Source of the DNA: Bradyrhizobium sp. 186
GTDB taxonomy: Bacteria; Pseudomonadota; Alphaproteobacteria; Rhizobiales; Xanthobacteraceae
Length of the DNA stretch: 64,000 bases
Reading direction: 5' to 3'
NCBI RefSeq assembly: GCF_023101685.1
Contig: NZ_CP082164.1
Location: forward strand, 8,680,001 to 8,744,000
The notes beneath the pieces are model-generated. The model saw nothing but the letters and a program-made list of their open reading frames with translations, did not search any database and was not told where the DNA came from. The translations under genes and the position numbers were made by a program. This document shows, in pieces, positions 9,344 to 18,197 of the stretch. Position 1 is the first letter of the stretch. Every line of letters starts with the position of its first letter.

Positions 9344-10353
9344 GCAGCCACGACTTCGCCCTGGTGCGGTTCGCTCGTGACATGCAAGCAGGCAGCCCTG
9401 TGTCCGATATCGCCATCCAGCGAGGCGAGCTCAATCGCCCAATGACCGCAACGTTCGATCCGCCGATCGCAACGGGGGGCAAAAGGACAACCTGGCGGAA
9501 AATCGGCTGCGTTTGGCACGACACCCGGAATGGCGAAGAGGCGTTGCCGCGGCGCATCCAGACTTGGAAGAGCCGCAAGAAGACCTCTCGTATATGGATG
9601 AGCAGGTTGGTCAAAGAGACGGTAGGCGGGCAATTCTTCGACGATGTGCCCCCCGTAAAGGACCAGTACGCGTTCACAGATCTCACTGACGATGCCGAGA
9701 TCATGCGAGATCAGGACCAGCGCCATCCCTGTCTCGCGTTGGATCTGCCGCAGAAGCTCAAGGATCTGCGCTTGAATAGTGACATCCAAGGCGGTGGTAG
9801 GTTCATCAGCGATCAAGATGTCGGGTTGCCCTGCAAGCGCCATGGCGATCACAACGCGCTGGTTCTGGCCGCCGGATAATTGGTGCGCATAGGCACCCAG
9901 CCGGCGCGCGGCATCGGGGATACCGACCTGGTCGAGCAGACGTCGCGCTTCGGCAAGGGCCGTGCGGTGGTCCATGCCGCGATGAAGCCGCAAGGCCTCG
10001 ATGATCTGATTGCCCACCGTGTGCACAGGATTAAGCGCACTCGCCGGGTCCTGGAAGATCATGGCGATCTGCCCGCCGTGCACCTTATCGAGGCGAGAGG
10101 CCGGCGCATGGAGCAGCTCCTCTCCGGCAAGGCGTACGCTGCCCGTTATGTTAGCGCGGCGCGTCAACAGTCCGAGCGCGGCAAGCCATGTCACGGATTT
10201 GCCGCAACCGCTTTCGCCGACCATGCCCAGCGACTCGCCACGCTTGAGAGTGAGATCGATTCCGCGCAGTGTCGGCACACCGTCGAACACGACATGCAAA
10301 CCTGCGATCTGAAGAAGCGCCTCCATCCGAGGTCCCTGCCCTTCCCCCATCAT
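9340..10353 (-). CDS. ABC transporter ATPase, DppD/OppD family
   Basis: Up to 337 residues. Walker A is GESGCGKSV near residue 42, the signature is LSGGQNQR, Walker B is [13 protein letters not shown] and the cysteine-bearing oligopeptide extension is [17 protein letters not shown]. The ATG at 10353 overlaps the stop of the upstream unknown gene (ATGA). A second candidate start at 10326 ([14 protein letters not shown]) matches the normal family N-terminus and has AGGGA upstream, so the true protein may be nine residues shorter. It forms the ATPase heterodimer with the downstream DppF-type protein. Confidence 0.9.
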   Translation of the reverse strand: MMGEGQGPRMEALLQIAGLHVVFDGVPTLRGIDLTLKRGESLGMVGESGCGKSVTWLAALGLLTRRANITGSVRLAGEELLHAPASRLDKVHGGQIAMIFQDPASALNPVHTVGNQIIEALRLHRGMDHRTALAEARRLLDQVGIPDAARRLGAYAHQLSGGQNQRVVIAMALAGQPDILIADEPTTALDVTIQAQILELLRQIQRETGMALVLISHDLGIVSEICERVLVLYGGHIVEELPAYRLFDQPAHPYTRGLLAALPSLDAPRQRLFAIPGVVPNAADFPPGCPFAPRCDRRIERCGHWAIELASLDGDIGHRAACLHVTSEPHQGEVVAA

Positions 10354-10919
10354 GGGCGCTGCATCAGCTCGGTTTGAACGAAGCTCTTGTTACGGCAGGA
10401 GTGCAACGATGCTACAGCGGCATCCTCGAGTGGCAACTCCGCCGACCTTCGGCGATCGGCGGCAAGCGTGCTTAGCCAGCGCAATTGTGCGACAGGTGTG
10501 CGCGCGCGCCTGGAATTGCTGGTATCAACAACGCCGGCAAAAGAGCACGAATGCTCCCGAAATGAGATCGTACCATGCGCCTCGGAATGGCCGATGTTCA
10601 TGCAGCTTTCGAGCATGGGCCGGGCACCTCCAGCAGCCTTGACCTCGCATCCGATCTCAAGGCCCTCCGCTACTTGCCGGCGCACTGTTAGATCGTCGGT
10701 GCAGATTGGAGGCGCGCCTTGATGGATGCGGCGCAGCGTCCGCGCCTCCCAGACGACGCGACTGCCCCCTCGGATCGTCTGCGAGACCTTGAACAGGATC
10801 GCATGATCGCCAGCGGCAAGATTGTCGTCAAACCAGGTCATCGCCAAGACACTCTGCCCGAGGGCTAGCTCCAAGGGCGGATTGCTGTTGGACAATGGTC
10901 GATTCAAGGTGTGCGTCAT
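10350..10919 (-). CDS. Unknown protein inside the ABC operon
   Basis: About 189 residues from the ATG at 10919, six bases after the stop of the substrate-binding-protein gene. Its own stop overlaps the ATPase start. No signal peptide, membrane helix or family motif is recognisable. The N-terminal half (LELALGQSVLAMTWFDDNLAAGDHA is its clearest region, split here as LELALGQSVLAMTW then FDDNLAAGDHA) looks like folded protein; the last 70 residues are arginine-rich and less convincing, so a fusion or frameshift near the C-terminus is possible. Position argues for a role tied to the transported compound, but no function can be assigned. Confidence 0.55.
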   Translation of the reverse strand: MTHTLNRPLSNSNPPLELALGQSVLAMTWFDDNLAAGDHAILFKVSQTIRGGSRVVWEARTLRRIHQGAPPICTDDLTVRRQVAEGLEIGCEVKAAGGARPMLESCMNIGHSEAHGTISFREHSCSFAGVVDTSNSRRARTPVAQLRWLSTLAADRRRSAELPLEDAAVASLHSCRNKSFVQTELMQRP

Positions 10920-10924
10920 CGCGA

Positions 10925-12505
10925 TCAGGTCCGGATCAGAGCTCTGTTGAAGGGGCCGAAATTGAGGTCGAGCGTCAGTCCCGGCAGCCATGGCACATCG
11001 CGGCGCTTGCCATAGAACTGGCCCGAGACGTGCAGAATCACGCAAGGCGGATCGATCTCGTTGATGATCTCGAGCATACGACGGATGATCGGCCGGCGCT
11101 GTTCGGCCTGGACGATGTCCTGGAGCTTGGCGCCGAGCGCGAAGTATTCCTCGTTCCTCCAGACTCCGATCGACTTTGGCAGGGTGCCGCTCGGACCGAA
11201 TTCACGCCAGGGATGGCCGAGATGATCCAAAAAGAGCGCCGTATTCGACGTATCAAAGATGGCACGCACCGGCTGGCGCTGAATTTGCGCGAAGTTTTCC
11301 ATCATCTGGATCTTGACGTTCAGGCCAACCGCACGCCACATCTCGATCATGGTCTGCGCACCAGAGACCTGATTGGGGTAGTAATTGTTGAGCAGACGAT
11401 AGGTGATCTGCTCTCCCCTGTAGCCCGCTTCGGCCAGCAGCTCCTTGGCTTTGCCGGGATCATAGGCAAGCGAGGGAAATTCGTGGATGTAGCCTTCGCC
11501 GTAGCTCGGCAGCTGGTAGCCGTTCGGAATCGGGAGCCGGTCCTCCCACAAGCTCTGCACGATCAGCTTGCGATCGAGCGCAAGGCTCATGGCGCGGCGA
11601 ACACGCGCATCCTTCAAGATGGCATCGGTCTGATCGAAGACGAGCGAGCGGATATTCTGCACTGCACCACCCACGACCTCGAGATCAGCACGCTTCTGGA
11701 CGCTCGCGAACTGGTCCGACGGAATGTCAGTGGCGATGTCGAGCTCGCTGGCGAGCAGGCCGTTCACGCGCGCGGAAAGTTCGGGAATGATGCGATATTC
11801 AATGCCATCGAACGGCGGCCGACCACCCCAATAGGCATCGTGGGCGGCCAACGAGACGCGAATATCAAGCTTGTGGTCGACGAGCTTGTAAGGACCGCTT
11901 CCAACAGGGGCTGTGGTCCAGCGCTCCCACGAGCCCGCCGCCACGAAGGCGCGATGACTGACGATCTCCGATCCCCAAGCAGCCAGGCGCTGCTCGAGGA
12001 GCGCGTCGCCGCCCTTGGCATGCACAATGACGGTGTAAGGATCGACGATTTCGACCTTCTCGAGCCGATCAAGCGACTGAAGCGCCTCGGACATTCCGCT
12101 GCGTCCAGGTCCCAGCAGGTGGTCAGGACCAAGACTAAAGGCGACATCTTCGGCCGTCAAAGGCGTTCCGTCATGGAAAGCCACTCCCTTGCGCAAGAAC
12201 AGCCGCAGTGACTGCGCATTGATCCGCTCCCAACGCTCGGCCAAGCCGGGCCGTAGCGGCATATCATGGGCATGGTCGAAGGTGATCAGCGTATCGAAAA
12301 GCTGCGGCATGATCCGGCGAATGGCAGTATCGGTCGCGATGACGGGGTCGAAGGATCGCGGAAATCCGGACATGCCGACCTTGAGGCGGCGACGCGTCAA
12401 TGTCTTAGGCTCACCCTCCGCAGCACCGGCGCCTGTGCTGGCCAACACGCTTGCGGCAACGGCGCCTGCGATGGCTTGCCGTCGCGTCAGATCGATATGG
12501 GTCAT
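10925..12505 (-). CDS. Periplasmic substrate-binding protein, SBP_bac_5 (DppA/OppA) family
   Basis: 526 residues from the ATG at 12505, chosen because GGAGG lies five bases upstream. The N-terminus (LTRRQAIAGAVAASVLAS) is a twin-arginine-type export signal ending near AGA-AEGEP. The mature protein shows the SBP_bac_5 hallmarks: FDTLITFDHAHDMPLRPGLAERW, then LRKGVAFHDGTPLTAEDVAFSL, and later VRRAMSLALDRKLIVQSLW. This family captures di- and oligopeptides, nickel complexes and related solutes in the periplasm. It is first in a six-gene operon with two permeases and two ATPases. Substrate unknown; the divergent phosphonate genes make a phosphono-amino acid or phosphonopeptide an attractive guess. 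Confidence 0.92.
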   Translation of the reverse strand: MTHIDLTRRQAIAGAVAASVLASTGAGAAEGEPKTLTRRRLKVGMSGFPRSFDPVIATDTAIRRIMPQLFDTLITFDHAHDMPLRPGLAERWERINAQSLRLFLRKGVAFHDGTPLTAEDVAFSLGPDHLLGPGRSGMSEALQSLDRLEKVEIVDPYTVIVHAKGGDALLEQRLAAWGSEIVSHRAFVAAGSWERWTTAPVGSGPYKLVDHKLDIRVSLAAHDAYWGGRPPFDGIEYRIIPELSARVNGLLASELDIATDIPSDQFASVQKRADLEVVGGAVQNIRSLVFDQTDAILKDARVRRAMSLALDRKLIVQSLWEDRLPIPNGYQLPSYGEGYIHEFPSLAYDPGKAKELLAEAGYRGEQITYRLLNNYYPNQVSGAQTMIEMWRAVGLNVKIQMMENFAQIQRQPVRAIFDTSNTALFLDHLGHPWREFGPSGTLPKSIGVWRNEEYFALGAKLQDIVQAEQRRPIIRRMLEIINEIDPPCVILHVSGQFYGKRRDVPWLPGLTLDLNFGPFNRALIRT

Positions 12506-12913
12506 CACCGCCTCCGATTCCACTTCCATTCATACGAATGCCACGCCCGCGAATTCTTAGATCGGCACTGACATTGGCGGACCACCGAAATTGGGCGCTT
12601 GTGTCATCAGGCATATTCGCGATTGTGTGCGACCTTAAAAACCTGAACTGCTACGGCAGGATGACATTAATCGAATAAGTCGATGTAAGCTTGCGAAGAT
12701 GCGATGGTTGGCACTCCTGGCGCAGGCTGATGAAGAAGGAGAGCTGAGACGCAACGCACTGCGAACGCCCAACAGAGCCGCACGAACATGCGATACAGTT
12801 ATCGTAATCTTCGATGATTTTATCCAAAGCCGCGATCATCCGGTTAGTTTGGTCGTTCGCGTTCGGATAGATCGCCACGAAACCGCTCATTCGAACGCGA
12901 AGGATATTGTGTC
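12506..12913. other. Divergent intergenic region of the putative phosphonate locus
   Basis: 408 bp between the divergent starts of the ABC operon and the aminotransferase gene. It must hold both promoters and is the natural place for a LysR-type operator. No perfect palindrome or sigma-54 element could be picked out by eye. Confidence 0.5.
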
Positions 12914-14113
12914 TTGTCTCTCGTTTCAGAACGGCTCAAGCTCGTCCGTCCCTCTCAAACCAAGGTCATGACGGCTCGCGCCGCCGAGCTGCGCGATCAG
13001 GGCGCCGACGTGATTACGCTCAGCCAGGGTGAGCCGGATTTCGACACGCCGTCCGCTATCTGTGAAGCTGGCATCCGAGCCATCCGCGACGGGAAGACGA
13101 GATACACGGCGGTCGCCGGAATCAAGCCACTGCGGGCAGCGATCGGCGAGAGCCTCCGTCGCGATCATGGCCTCGATTACGGTATTGACCAGATCACGGT
13201 GGGCTGCGGCGCCAAGCAGGTCGTGTTCAACGCACTATTCGCTAGCCTCGATCGGGGCGACGAGGTTGTGATCCCAACGCCATGCTGGGTCTCCTATCCC
13301 GACATGGTGGCGCTGGCCGGCGGCAAGCCGGTGCTCGTCGCCTGCAGCGAACTCGATGGCTTCAAGCTGCGCCCCCAGGCATTGAAGAAGGCGATCACGC
13401 CGCGCACCAAATGGTTGATGTTGAATTCGCCATGCAATCCGACCGGCGCAGTCTACAGCCGAGGTGATTTGCTCGCGCTCGCTGCGGTGTTGCACGAGCG
13501 TACCCATGTGCATGTGCTATCCGACGACATCTATGAAAAGCTCACCTACGACGCCGACTTCGCAACAATGGCCGCAGTCGCGCCGGATCTCTACGAGCGC
13601 ACCTTAACAGTCAACGGCGTGTCCAAAGCTGACGCGATGACCGGTTGGCGCGTCGGGTATGGTGCCGGACCTCTGGCGCTAATCAAGGCCATGAACCTCA
13701 TCCAGGGCCAGACCTCTTCGCACACCAGCTCGATTTCTCAACATGCCGCGCTCGAGGCGCTGTCAGGGAGGCGGGACCATATCAAAGAGTTCGTGCGCGC
13801 GTTTTTGGAGCGCCGCGACCTTGTCGTCGCCAAACTGAACCAGGCCAAGGGGCTTGCTTGCCGTGTGCCGGACGGTGCCTTTTATGTTTTCCCCTCTTGC
13901 AAGGGGGTTATTGGCAAGCGCACGCCGAACGCCAAGCTGATCGAAACAGACAGTGACTTTGCGATGTATTTGCTCGACGCTTTCGCCGTAGCTGTCGTGC
14001 CCGGCAGCGGCTTCATGGCCTCGCCCTATGTCCGGATTTCCTATGCTTCCTCGCTCGAGGACCTCAACCGCGCCTGCGACCGAATCATCGCCGCCTGCGC
14101 GACCCTGTCCTGA
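12914..14113 (+). CDS. Class I/II aminotransferase, candidate phosphonoalanine transaminase
   Basis: 399 residues starting at a TTG; no ATG or GTG exists between it and the upstream in-frame stop at 12845, AAGGA precedes it, and the resulting start SERLKLVRPSQTKVMTARA is the normal N-terminus of aspartate-aminotransferase subgroup I-gamma. PLP-binding residues are visible: GCGAKQVVFNALFA, NSPCNPTGAVYS, SDDIYEKL and the Schiff-base lysine in NGVSKADAMTGWRVGY. The last conserved arginine is in ASPYVRISYASS. The next gene is a phosphonopyruvate-hydrolase relative, so the inferred reaction is phosphonoalanine plus a keto acid to phosphonopyruvate. A general aspartate or aromatic aminotransferase role is the alternative. 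Confidence 0.85.
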   Translation: MSLVSERLKLVRPSQTKVMTARAAELRDQGADVITLSQGEPDFDTPSAICEAGIRAIRDGKTRYTAVAGIKPLRAAIGESLRRDHGLDYGIDQITVGCGAKQVVFNALFASLDRGDEVVIPTPCWVSYPDMVALAGGKPVLVACSELDGFKLRPQALKKAITPRTKWLMLNSPCNPTGAVYSRGDLLALAAVLHERTHVHVLSDDIYEKLTYDADFATMAAVAPDLYERTLTVNGVSKADAMTGWRVGYGAGPLALIKAMNLIQGQTSSHTSSISQHAALEALSGRRDHIKEFVRAFLERRDLVVAKLNQAKGLACRVPDGAFYVFPSCKGVIGKRTPNAKLIETDSDFAMYLLDAFAVAVVPGSGFMASPYVRISYASSLEDLNRACDRIIAACATLS

Positions 14114-14124
14114 AAGATATTCTG

Positions 14125-14999
14125 ATGTCCCCTGCCAAAAGCCTGCGCGCCCGCATGGCCGAGACTGGCCTGGTCCACATCATGGCCGCCCACACAGCCC
14201 ATTTTCGGCGATTCTCGCGGAAGAAGCCGGATTTGACGGACTGTGGGCGTCCGGCTTTGAGCTGTCTGCGCTTTATGGGCTGCCGGACATGAGCCTCATC
14301 TCAAGGACACAGCATCTCGACATGCTGCGGGCGATCGCCGTACGCACGAGGCTGCCGATCGTCGCGGACATTGATACGGGCTATGGCAATGCGATCAACG
14401 TCATTCACGCTATCACGGAATATGAGCGGGCCGGCGCCAGCGCCGTTGTGATCGAGGACAAGACTTTTCCAAAACTAACGAGCCTTGTTGCCGACGGCCG
14501 TCAGCACCTGTTGCGCGTTGAAGAGTTCCAGGGGAAGATCGAGGCCGCCATCACGGCCAGATCGGACCCGGATTTCCTCGTCATCGCCCGCACCGAAGCC
14601 TTGATTGCCAGCCTCGGCGAAGCGGAGGCCCTGCATCGGGCGCACGCTTATGCGGAGGCTGGCGCGGACATGATCCTGATCCATTCGAAAAGGGCGAATC
14701 CTTCCGAGATCGAAAGCTTTTCGCGCGCCTGGACCGGATCGGCGCCGCTGGTGATCGTGCCGAACGCCTACCCTGACCTCGACTCCAAGCGGGTCAAAAC
14801 GTTGGGCAATATTTGCATGATGATCTATGGCAATTACGGCATCCGTGCTGCTGCGACCGCCATGCAGGAGACCTTCCGCCGGATCATCGCCGACGGCGGC
14901 GTCCAGAACGTCTACAAGGATATTCTGCCGGTGGATGAGATCTTCAGAATCCAGAATATGCACGAGGTTAAGGCGGCTGAAGCTCGCTTCCTTCGCTGA
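14125..14999 (+). pseudogene. Phosphonopyruvate hydrolase / PEP mutase family, frameshifted
   Basis: The family sequence begins at the ATG at 14125 (SLRARMAETGLVHIMAAH) and then shifts frame because of two extra bases (AC) in a CACACA run at 14191-14196. Downstream the correct frame reads PFSAILAEEAGFDGLWASGF, then DIDTGYGNA, EDKTFPKLTSL, DGRQHLLRVEEFQGKI and VIARTEALIASLG, ending at 14997-14999. The EDKTFPK-x-TSL block carries threonine where PEP mutases carry asparagine, as in the Variovorax Pal2 hydrolase (PalA), so hydrolysis of phosphonopyruvate to pyruvate and phosphate is the expected original activity. Without a +1/-2 correction, only N-terminally truncated protein can form. Restored length about 290 residues. 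Confidence 0.85.
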
Positions 15000-15358
15000 A
15001 CGCTGCGACTGATACTGCTGTCGAGATTTTGAGAAGAAACTCAGGACCGCGCTCTGCTCCGGCGCAATCTAAACGCTCTTAAGATGTGGTCCTGTCGTCT
15101 AGACGACCCTCGATGTCGACTGCTCCATCAGCGGTTAGCCCCTGGAACCTCGAGATCACCTCCTAAAAAACCGTCGACAGCAATCGTAATTGCGTGCCAG
15201 ACGCACGAACCGTACCGAGAAGGCGGATTTTGTGCTTGAGGTAGCTTTTATAAGCGGAAATCCGGATCTACACATCGAATAATGTGATGGAGCATTCATT
15301 TCCGGCAATGGCCCGCCGTGACAATCAGCGGACATTCCAGGAGCTACCGGAGCAGAAA
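15000..15358. other. Intergenic region before the LysR gene
   Basis: 359 bp between the hydrolase pseudogene and the chosen LysR start. It holds the regulator promoter; nothing else recognised. An in-frame ATG at 15284 would extend the regulator by 25 residues into it. Confidence 0.4.
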
Positions 15359-16267
15359 ATGGCTGCCGAACACGATGAAGTGCCCCTCAATGCTATCCGG
15401 GTGTTTGTGACCATTGCGCGTGAGGGAAGCGTGACGCGTGCAGCGAGCACATTGGGAACGACACAGAGCTCGGTCAGCCGTTATTTGGCTGTGTTACAAG
15501 ACTACTTTGGCACGGATCTTGTTCAACGGCGAGGCCGGCGGAGCGAATTGACAGAATTCGGAAGGCTCTTCGCGAACGCCGTTGCCGAACCGCTTGACAC
15601 AGTGTGTTTCACCGCGAAGAGGATGCGGCGTAGGAGCCGAACGGACGCTAATCGAATCGTGGTCCACACGTCTCTTTCCACCTTCGCATACTCCTTTCTG
15701 ATTCCGAATCTCCAGGCGTTCTCTGCCGAGATGGGCGGCGTAGTCGTCGACGTGATCAGTTCATTGTCTCCGCCGAGATCCTCCGACAATTTCGACATCT
15801 TGCTCACTCGCGATCTTTGTATCGCTGAACCGGCCGACGATTGGGCGATCTACAATGAGACGCTCGTATGCGTAGGTTCTCCAAATCACGTCATGGGAAA
15901 AACGCTCTCAACTGTCCGTTCGATGCCAATTCTGAACATCACATCGCGGCCCGACATACTGCCAACATGGCTTAGGGCCATGAACCTTTCCGCAAAGGAC
16001 ATCAAGTCGGGGGCGCGATACGATCATAATTACCTTGCTTTGCCGGCCGTCATGACCGGAAAATGCCTGCTGGTGGCGCCTGAAATTATTGTCAGCGATC
16101 TCGTGCGGACAGGGGCGCTCCATGTGATACCAGGATCGCGCACTTCAAGCGGCATGCAGTATCGGGCCTATGCGGTGGACCGAAGTGACAATCCCGAGAT
16201 CGCTCGTGCCTTTTGCCGATGGGTCGCTCGGCTCTGTAAAAAGGCCGCAACTCCGGAAGCCGCCTAA
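15359..16267 (+). CDS. LysR-type transcriptional regulator
   Basis: 302 residues from the ATG at 15359, preferred because CCGGAGC lies seven bases upstream; a longer form from 15284 lacks a ribosome-binding site. Residues 9-68 are the LysR helix-turn-helix (AIRVFVTIAREGSVTRAAST, recognition helix TQSSVSRYLAVLQDYFG). The remaining 230 residues form the periplasmic-binding-like effector domain with the usual two lobes. It follows the aminotransferase and hydrolase genes on the same strand, so it probably controls them and the divergent ABC operon, answering to a phosphono-amino acid or its keto form. That target is inferred from position. Confidence 0.87.
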   Translation: MAAEHDEVPLNAIRVFVTIAREGSVTRAASTLGTTQSSVSRYLAVLQDYFGTDLVQRRGRRSELTEFGRLFANAVAEPLDTVCFTAKRMRRRSRTDANRIVVHTSLSTFAYSFLIPNLQAFSAEMGGVVVDVISSLSPPRSSDNFDILLTRDLCIAEPADDWAIYNETLVCVGSPNHVMGKTLSTVRSMPILNITSRPDILPTWLRAMNLSAKDIKSGARYDHNYLALPAVMTGKCLLVAPEIIVSDLVRTGALHVIPGSRTSSGMQYRAYAVDRSDNPEIARAFCRWVARLCKKAATPEAA

Positions 16268-16496
16268 CCGCATATCGGTGTTAGCAGAAGTTCGATCGAT
16301 GCTTTGAATAATGCTAGCGTCCATTTGCACGTGCAGACCGTTCCCGATCGACGGCGAGGCTCATTTTTAGGCGAGTACCGCGGCCAACCCGCAGTCCAAA
16401 ACGCTAACCGCGCCCCGCCAAAACCCTTTCCGCCTTCAAACCGGCCGACTTACAATCGTCTTGTGAGGTATCAGGACCGCACCATCAACCAAAAGC

Positions 16497-17099
16497 TCAG
16501 GATCCCGCGCCCCTGTCTTTGCGGTTGCGACGGAGCAATGCGCGATAGCCGCCTCGCATGAGACGCAGCCCCGCCCGGACCAGGCGAATGGTCCGGCTGC
16601 GGAGATGGTCTGTTTTCCAGCCGCGATCGGGAATACGATGCTTGCCGAATAGGCCTTGCGCGATTTCGCGATAGCTGTTTCCTTCCAAGGACCCATCAAC
16701 TGCACGCAAGGCGAGGATAAGCCGATGACGGGTCAAGATTGGCAGCGTCAGAGGGGGTGGTCCGATGGGCCGCCGTTCGAGCGCCAGCCAAAGTCGACGA
16801 GCTGCCCGCACACGAACCTCGAAATTGCGATCGAGCGGCAGGTCGACAGCAACCGATGAGCCCACCGGTGGCAGTTCTGCTAGCCAAAGGCGATGCTTCG
16901 CTCCTCCGAGCGCCACGACGGCATGCCATCCATCCGGCGCGCAACGAAGCTCGCTACCCGCTAGTTTGCTGAAATCCAGGTCATACCGTTTGGACGCCAC
17001 CGAGCGGACAGCTGCGCGCACGGGCAGCACGGTCGACAGCACTTCAGGCGCCCAGAAAATGGCTTGTTGGTCGAACGTCTTTTGCGGATCAGCTGCGAA
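16497..17099 (-). CDS. fseA: DUF2285 domain, second half of an FseA-type excision activator
   Basis: This frame supplies the C-terminal DUF2285 part. From the overlap it reads AADPQKTFDQQAIFWAPEVL, then LPLDRNFEVRVRAARRLWLA, LALRAVDGSLEGNSYREIAQ and the basic end RTIRLVRAGLRLMRGGYRALL. It has no good independent start; a GTG at 17042 would cut off the conserved ADP...FWAPEVL block, which is normally joined to the DUF6499 domain encoded upstream in the -1 relative frame. In Mesorhizobium symbiosis islands the homologous pair (msi172/msi171) is fused by programmed +1 frameshifting to give FseA, which activates rdfS and island excision. The family match is strong; activity here is inferred. Confidence 0.78.
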   Translation of the reverse strand, partial: FAADPQKTFDQQAIFWAPEVLSTVLPVRAAVRSVASKRYDLDFSKLAGSELRCAPDGWHAVVALGGAKHRLWLAELPPVGSSVAVDLPLDRNFEVRVRAARRLWLALERRPIGPPPLTLPILTRHRLILALRAVDGSLEGNSYREIAQGLFGKHRIPDRGWKTDHLRSRTIRLVRAGLRLMRGGYRALLRRNRKDRGAGS

Positions 17100-17283
17100 A
17101 AGACAGCCCCCACTGCTGTCGGAAGTGATCCGTCGTCGCGCTGGATCGTTGGCTGGCGGCCAGGGCCATATAGTCCCGCTGGTACTCGCAATTGCGGCGC
17201 AGCCATTCCCAGGCTATGTCCACAGCTTCTGCTTTCTTGGCGTCAGGATAGGCTTCCTCTGATTTCCAGTCAGCTCCTGGCAT
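17089..17283 (-). CDS. fseA: DUF6499 domain, first half of an FseA-type excision activator
   Basis: 64 residues from the ATG at 17283. It has the DUF6499 core: DWKSEEAYPDAKKAEAVDIA, then WEWLRRNCEYQRDY and FRQQWGLSF. The zero frame ends CTG TCT TTT CGC AGC TGA at 17089. Reading TTT then skipping one base gives GCA GCT GAT and joins perfectly to the family sequence in the next frame. TTT-C is a plausible +1 slip site because tRNA-Phe can re-pair on TTC. The short product without slippage would be a DUF6499-only protein. In Mesorhizobium such pairs are under quorum-sensing control; no lux-box was recognised here. Confidence 0.78.
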   Translation of the reverse strand: MPGADWKSEEAYPDAKKAEAVDIAWEWLRRNCEYQRDYMALAASQRSSATTDHFRQQWGLSFRS

Positions 17284-17456
17284 CGTACCACTTTCCCCGT
17301 ATGTTCTTAACGCACATGCATGGAATTGCAGCCCGACAAATGTGACGATTTATGGTTGCACAAACTCGGATATTCACTGTTAAATGCAGTTACGCGATGG
17401 GACGATCACATTTTGCGATCGGACATCAACAGAAGTGACGTCCGTTTCGAACGCAT

Positions 17457-17735
17457 TCATTCCTCGCTGTTCGGCCAACCGCGCTGCAGGAGATGCCGAA
17501 AGCCGTGACGCGCCGCCCATTTGGCGCGAGCCAGATGACTTTCAAAAGTACGGCGGGCGCGATCCGGATCCAGGGTGGGATCAATACCAAGCACAATGCG
17601 CGCAACTTCGCGCCAATCAGCGTTATCGGCCTCGGCATCCAGCAGACGCATATAGGTGACGGCATGTTGCTCGTCATACGGCGTGAGCTGGGGCGCGTTA
17701 GGCGCGGAATCTGCGATCTTGGGATCGGGCGGCAC
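17457..17735 (-). CDS. Small conserved ICE-associated protein (DUF2285-like)
   Basis: 92 residues from a GTG at 17735. The core LTPYDEQHAVTYMRLLDAEA, then DWREVARIVLGIDP and RARRTFESHLARAKW, GFRHLL is a highly conserved pattern in short proteins found next to the FseA-type pair in rhizobial and other alphaproteobacterial integrative elements. The function is not established; a helical DNA- or partner-binding protein is plausible. It lies upstream of the DUF6499/DUF2285 pair on the same strand, 173 bp away, and opposite an XRE regulator. Confidence 0.7.
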   Translation of the reverse strand: MPPDPKIADSAPNAPQLTPYDEQHAVTYMRLLDAEADNADWREVARIVLGIDPTLDPDRARRTFESHLARAKWAARHGFRHLLQRGWPNSEE

Positions 17736-18197
17736 TGCCTGAAAGTCCTACCAGATTGAGAAGCATCGATTTAAGCGAGGGTAGCCGTATTCAGAGCCTC
17801 TTCGTAGAGAACCGATTGTCGCGGTCTGCAGGATCCATCCTTGCCGAAGTCAATTAATGGCCGGCAGCGGTTATTCCCGTCGTCCCTTCGTTCGTTCGCT
17901 CCGACGATCGCCAGAATCCATTTGATCGCAGTCCGTTACGCTCAGAGCGCGATCAGCAGAACTGCCGTTCAGCGTGCGGCGCCGTCGGCCCGAATCAAGA
18001 GGCCGACATCGGACGCTGCTCGTCATAACTCGTCAGCACTGTCTCATTCGGCGCGACATGGCGATATCCGGATCCAGTACCAGCTCTTTCATTTAGCTTA
18101 CGCGCGGACTCTGCTCATCTGCATTCTGGACGAACTTACCGCAATAGTACGTCTATAACCAGTGGTTTGATGGCCGTCAGAATGGCTGCTTTAGCGC
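17736..18197. other. Divergent intergenic region of the ICE regulator module
   Basis: 462 bp between the small conserved gene and the XRE gene, which face away from each other. It probably holds their promoters and an XRE operator. No gene recognised; no clear palindrome found by eye. Confidence 0.4.

Noticed and set aside
10895..12211. 438-codon frame opposite the substrate-binding-protein gene
   Set aside because: Shadow of the sense gene; no domain in its translation.
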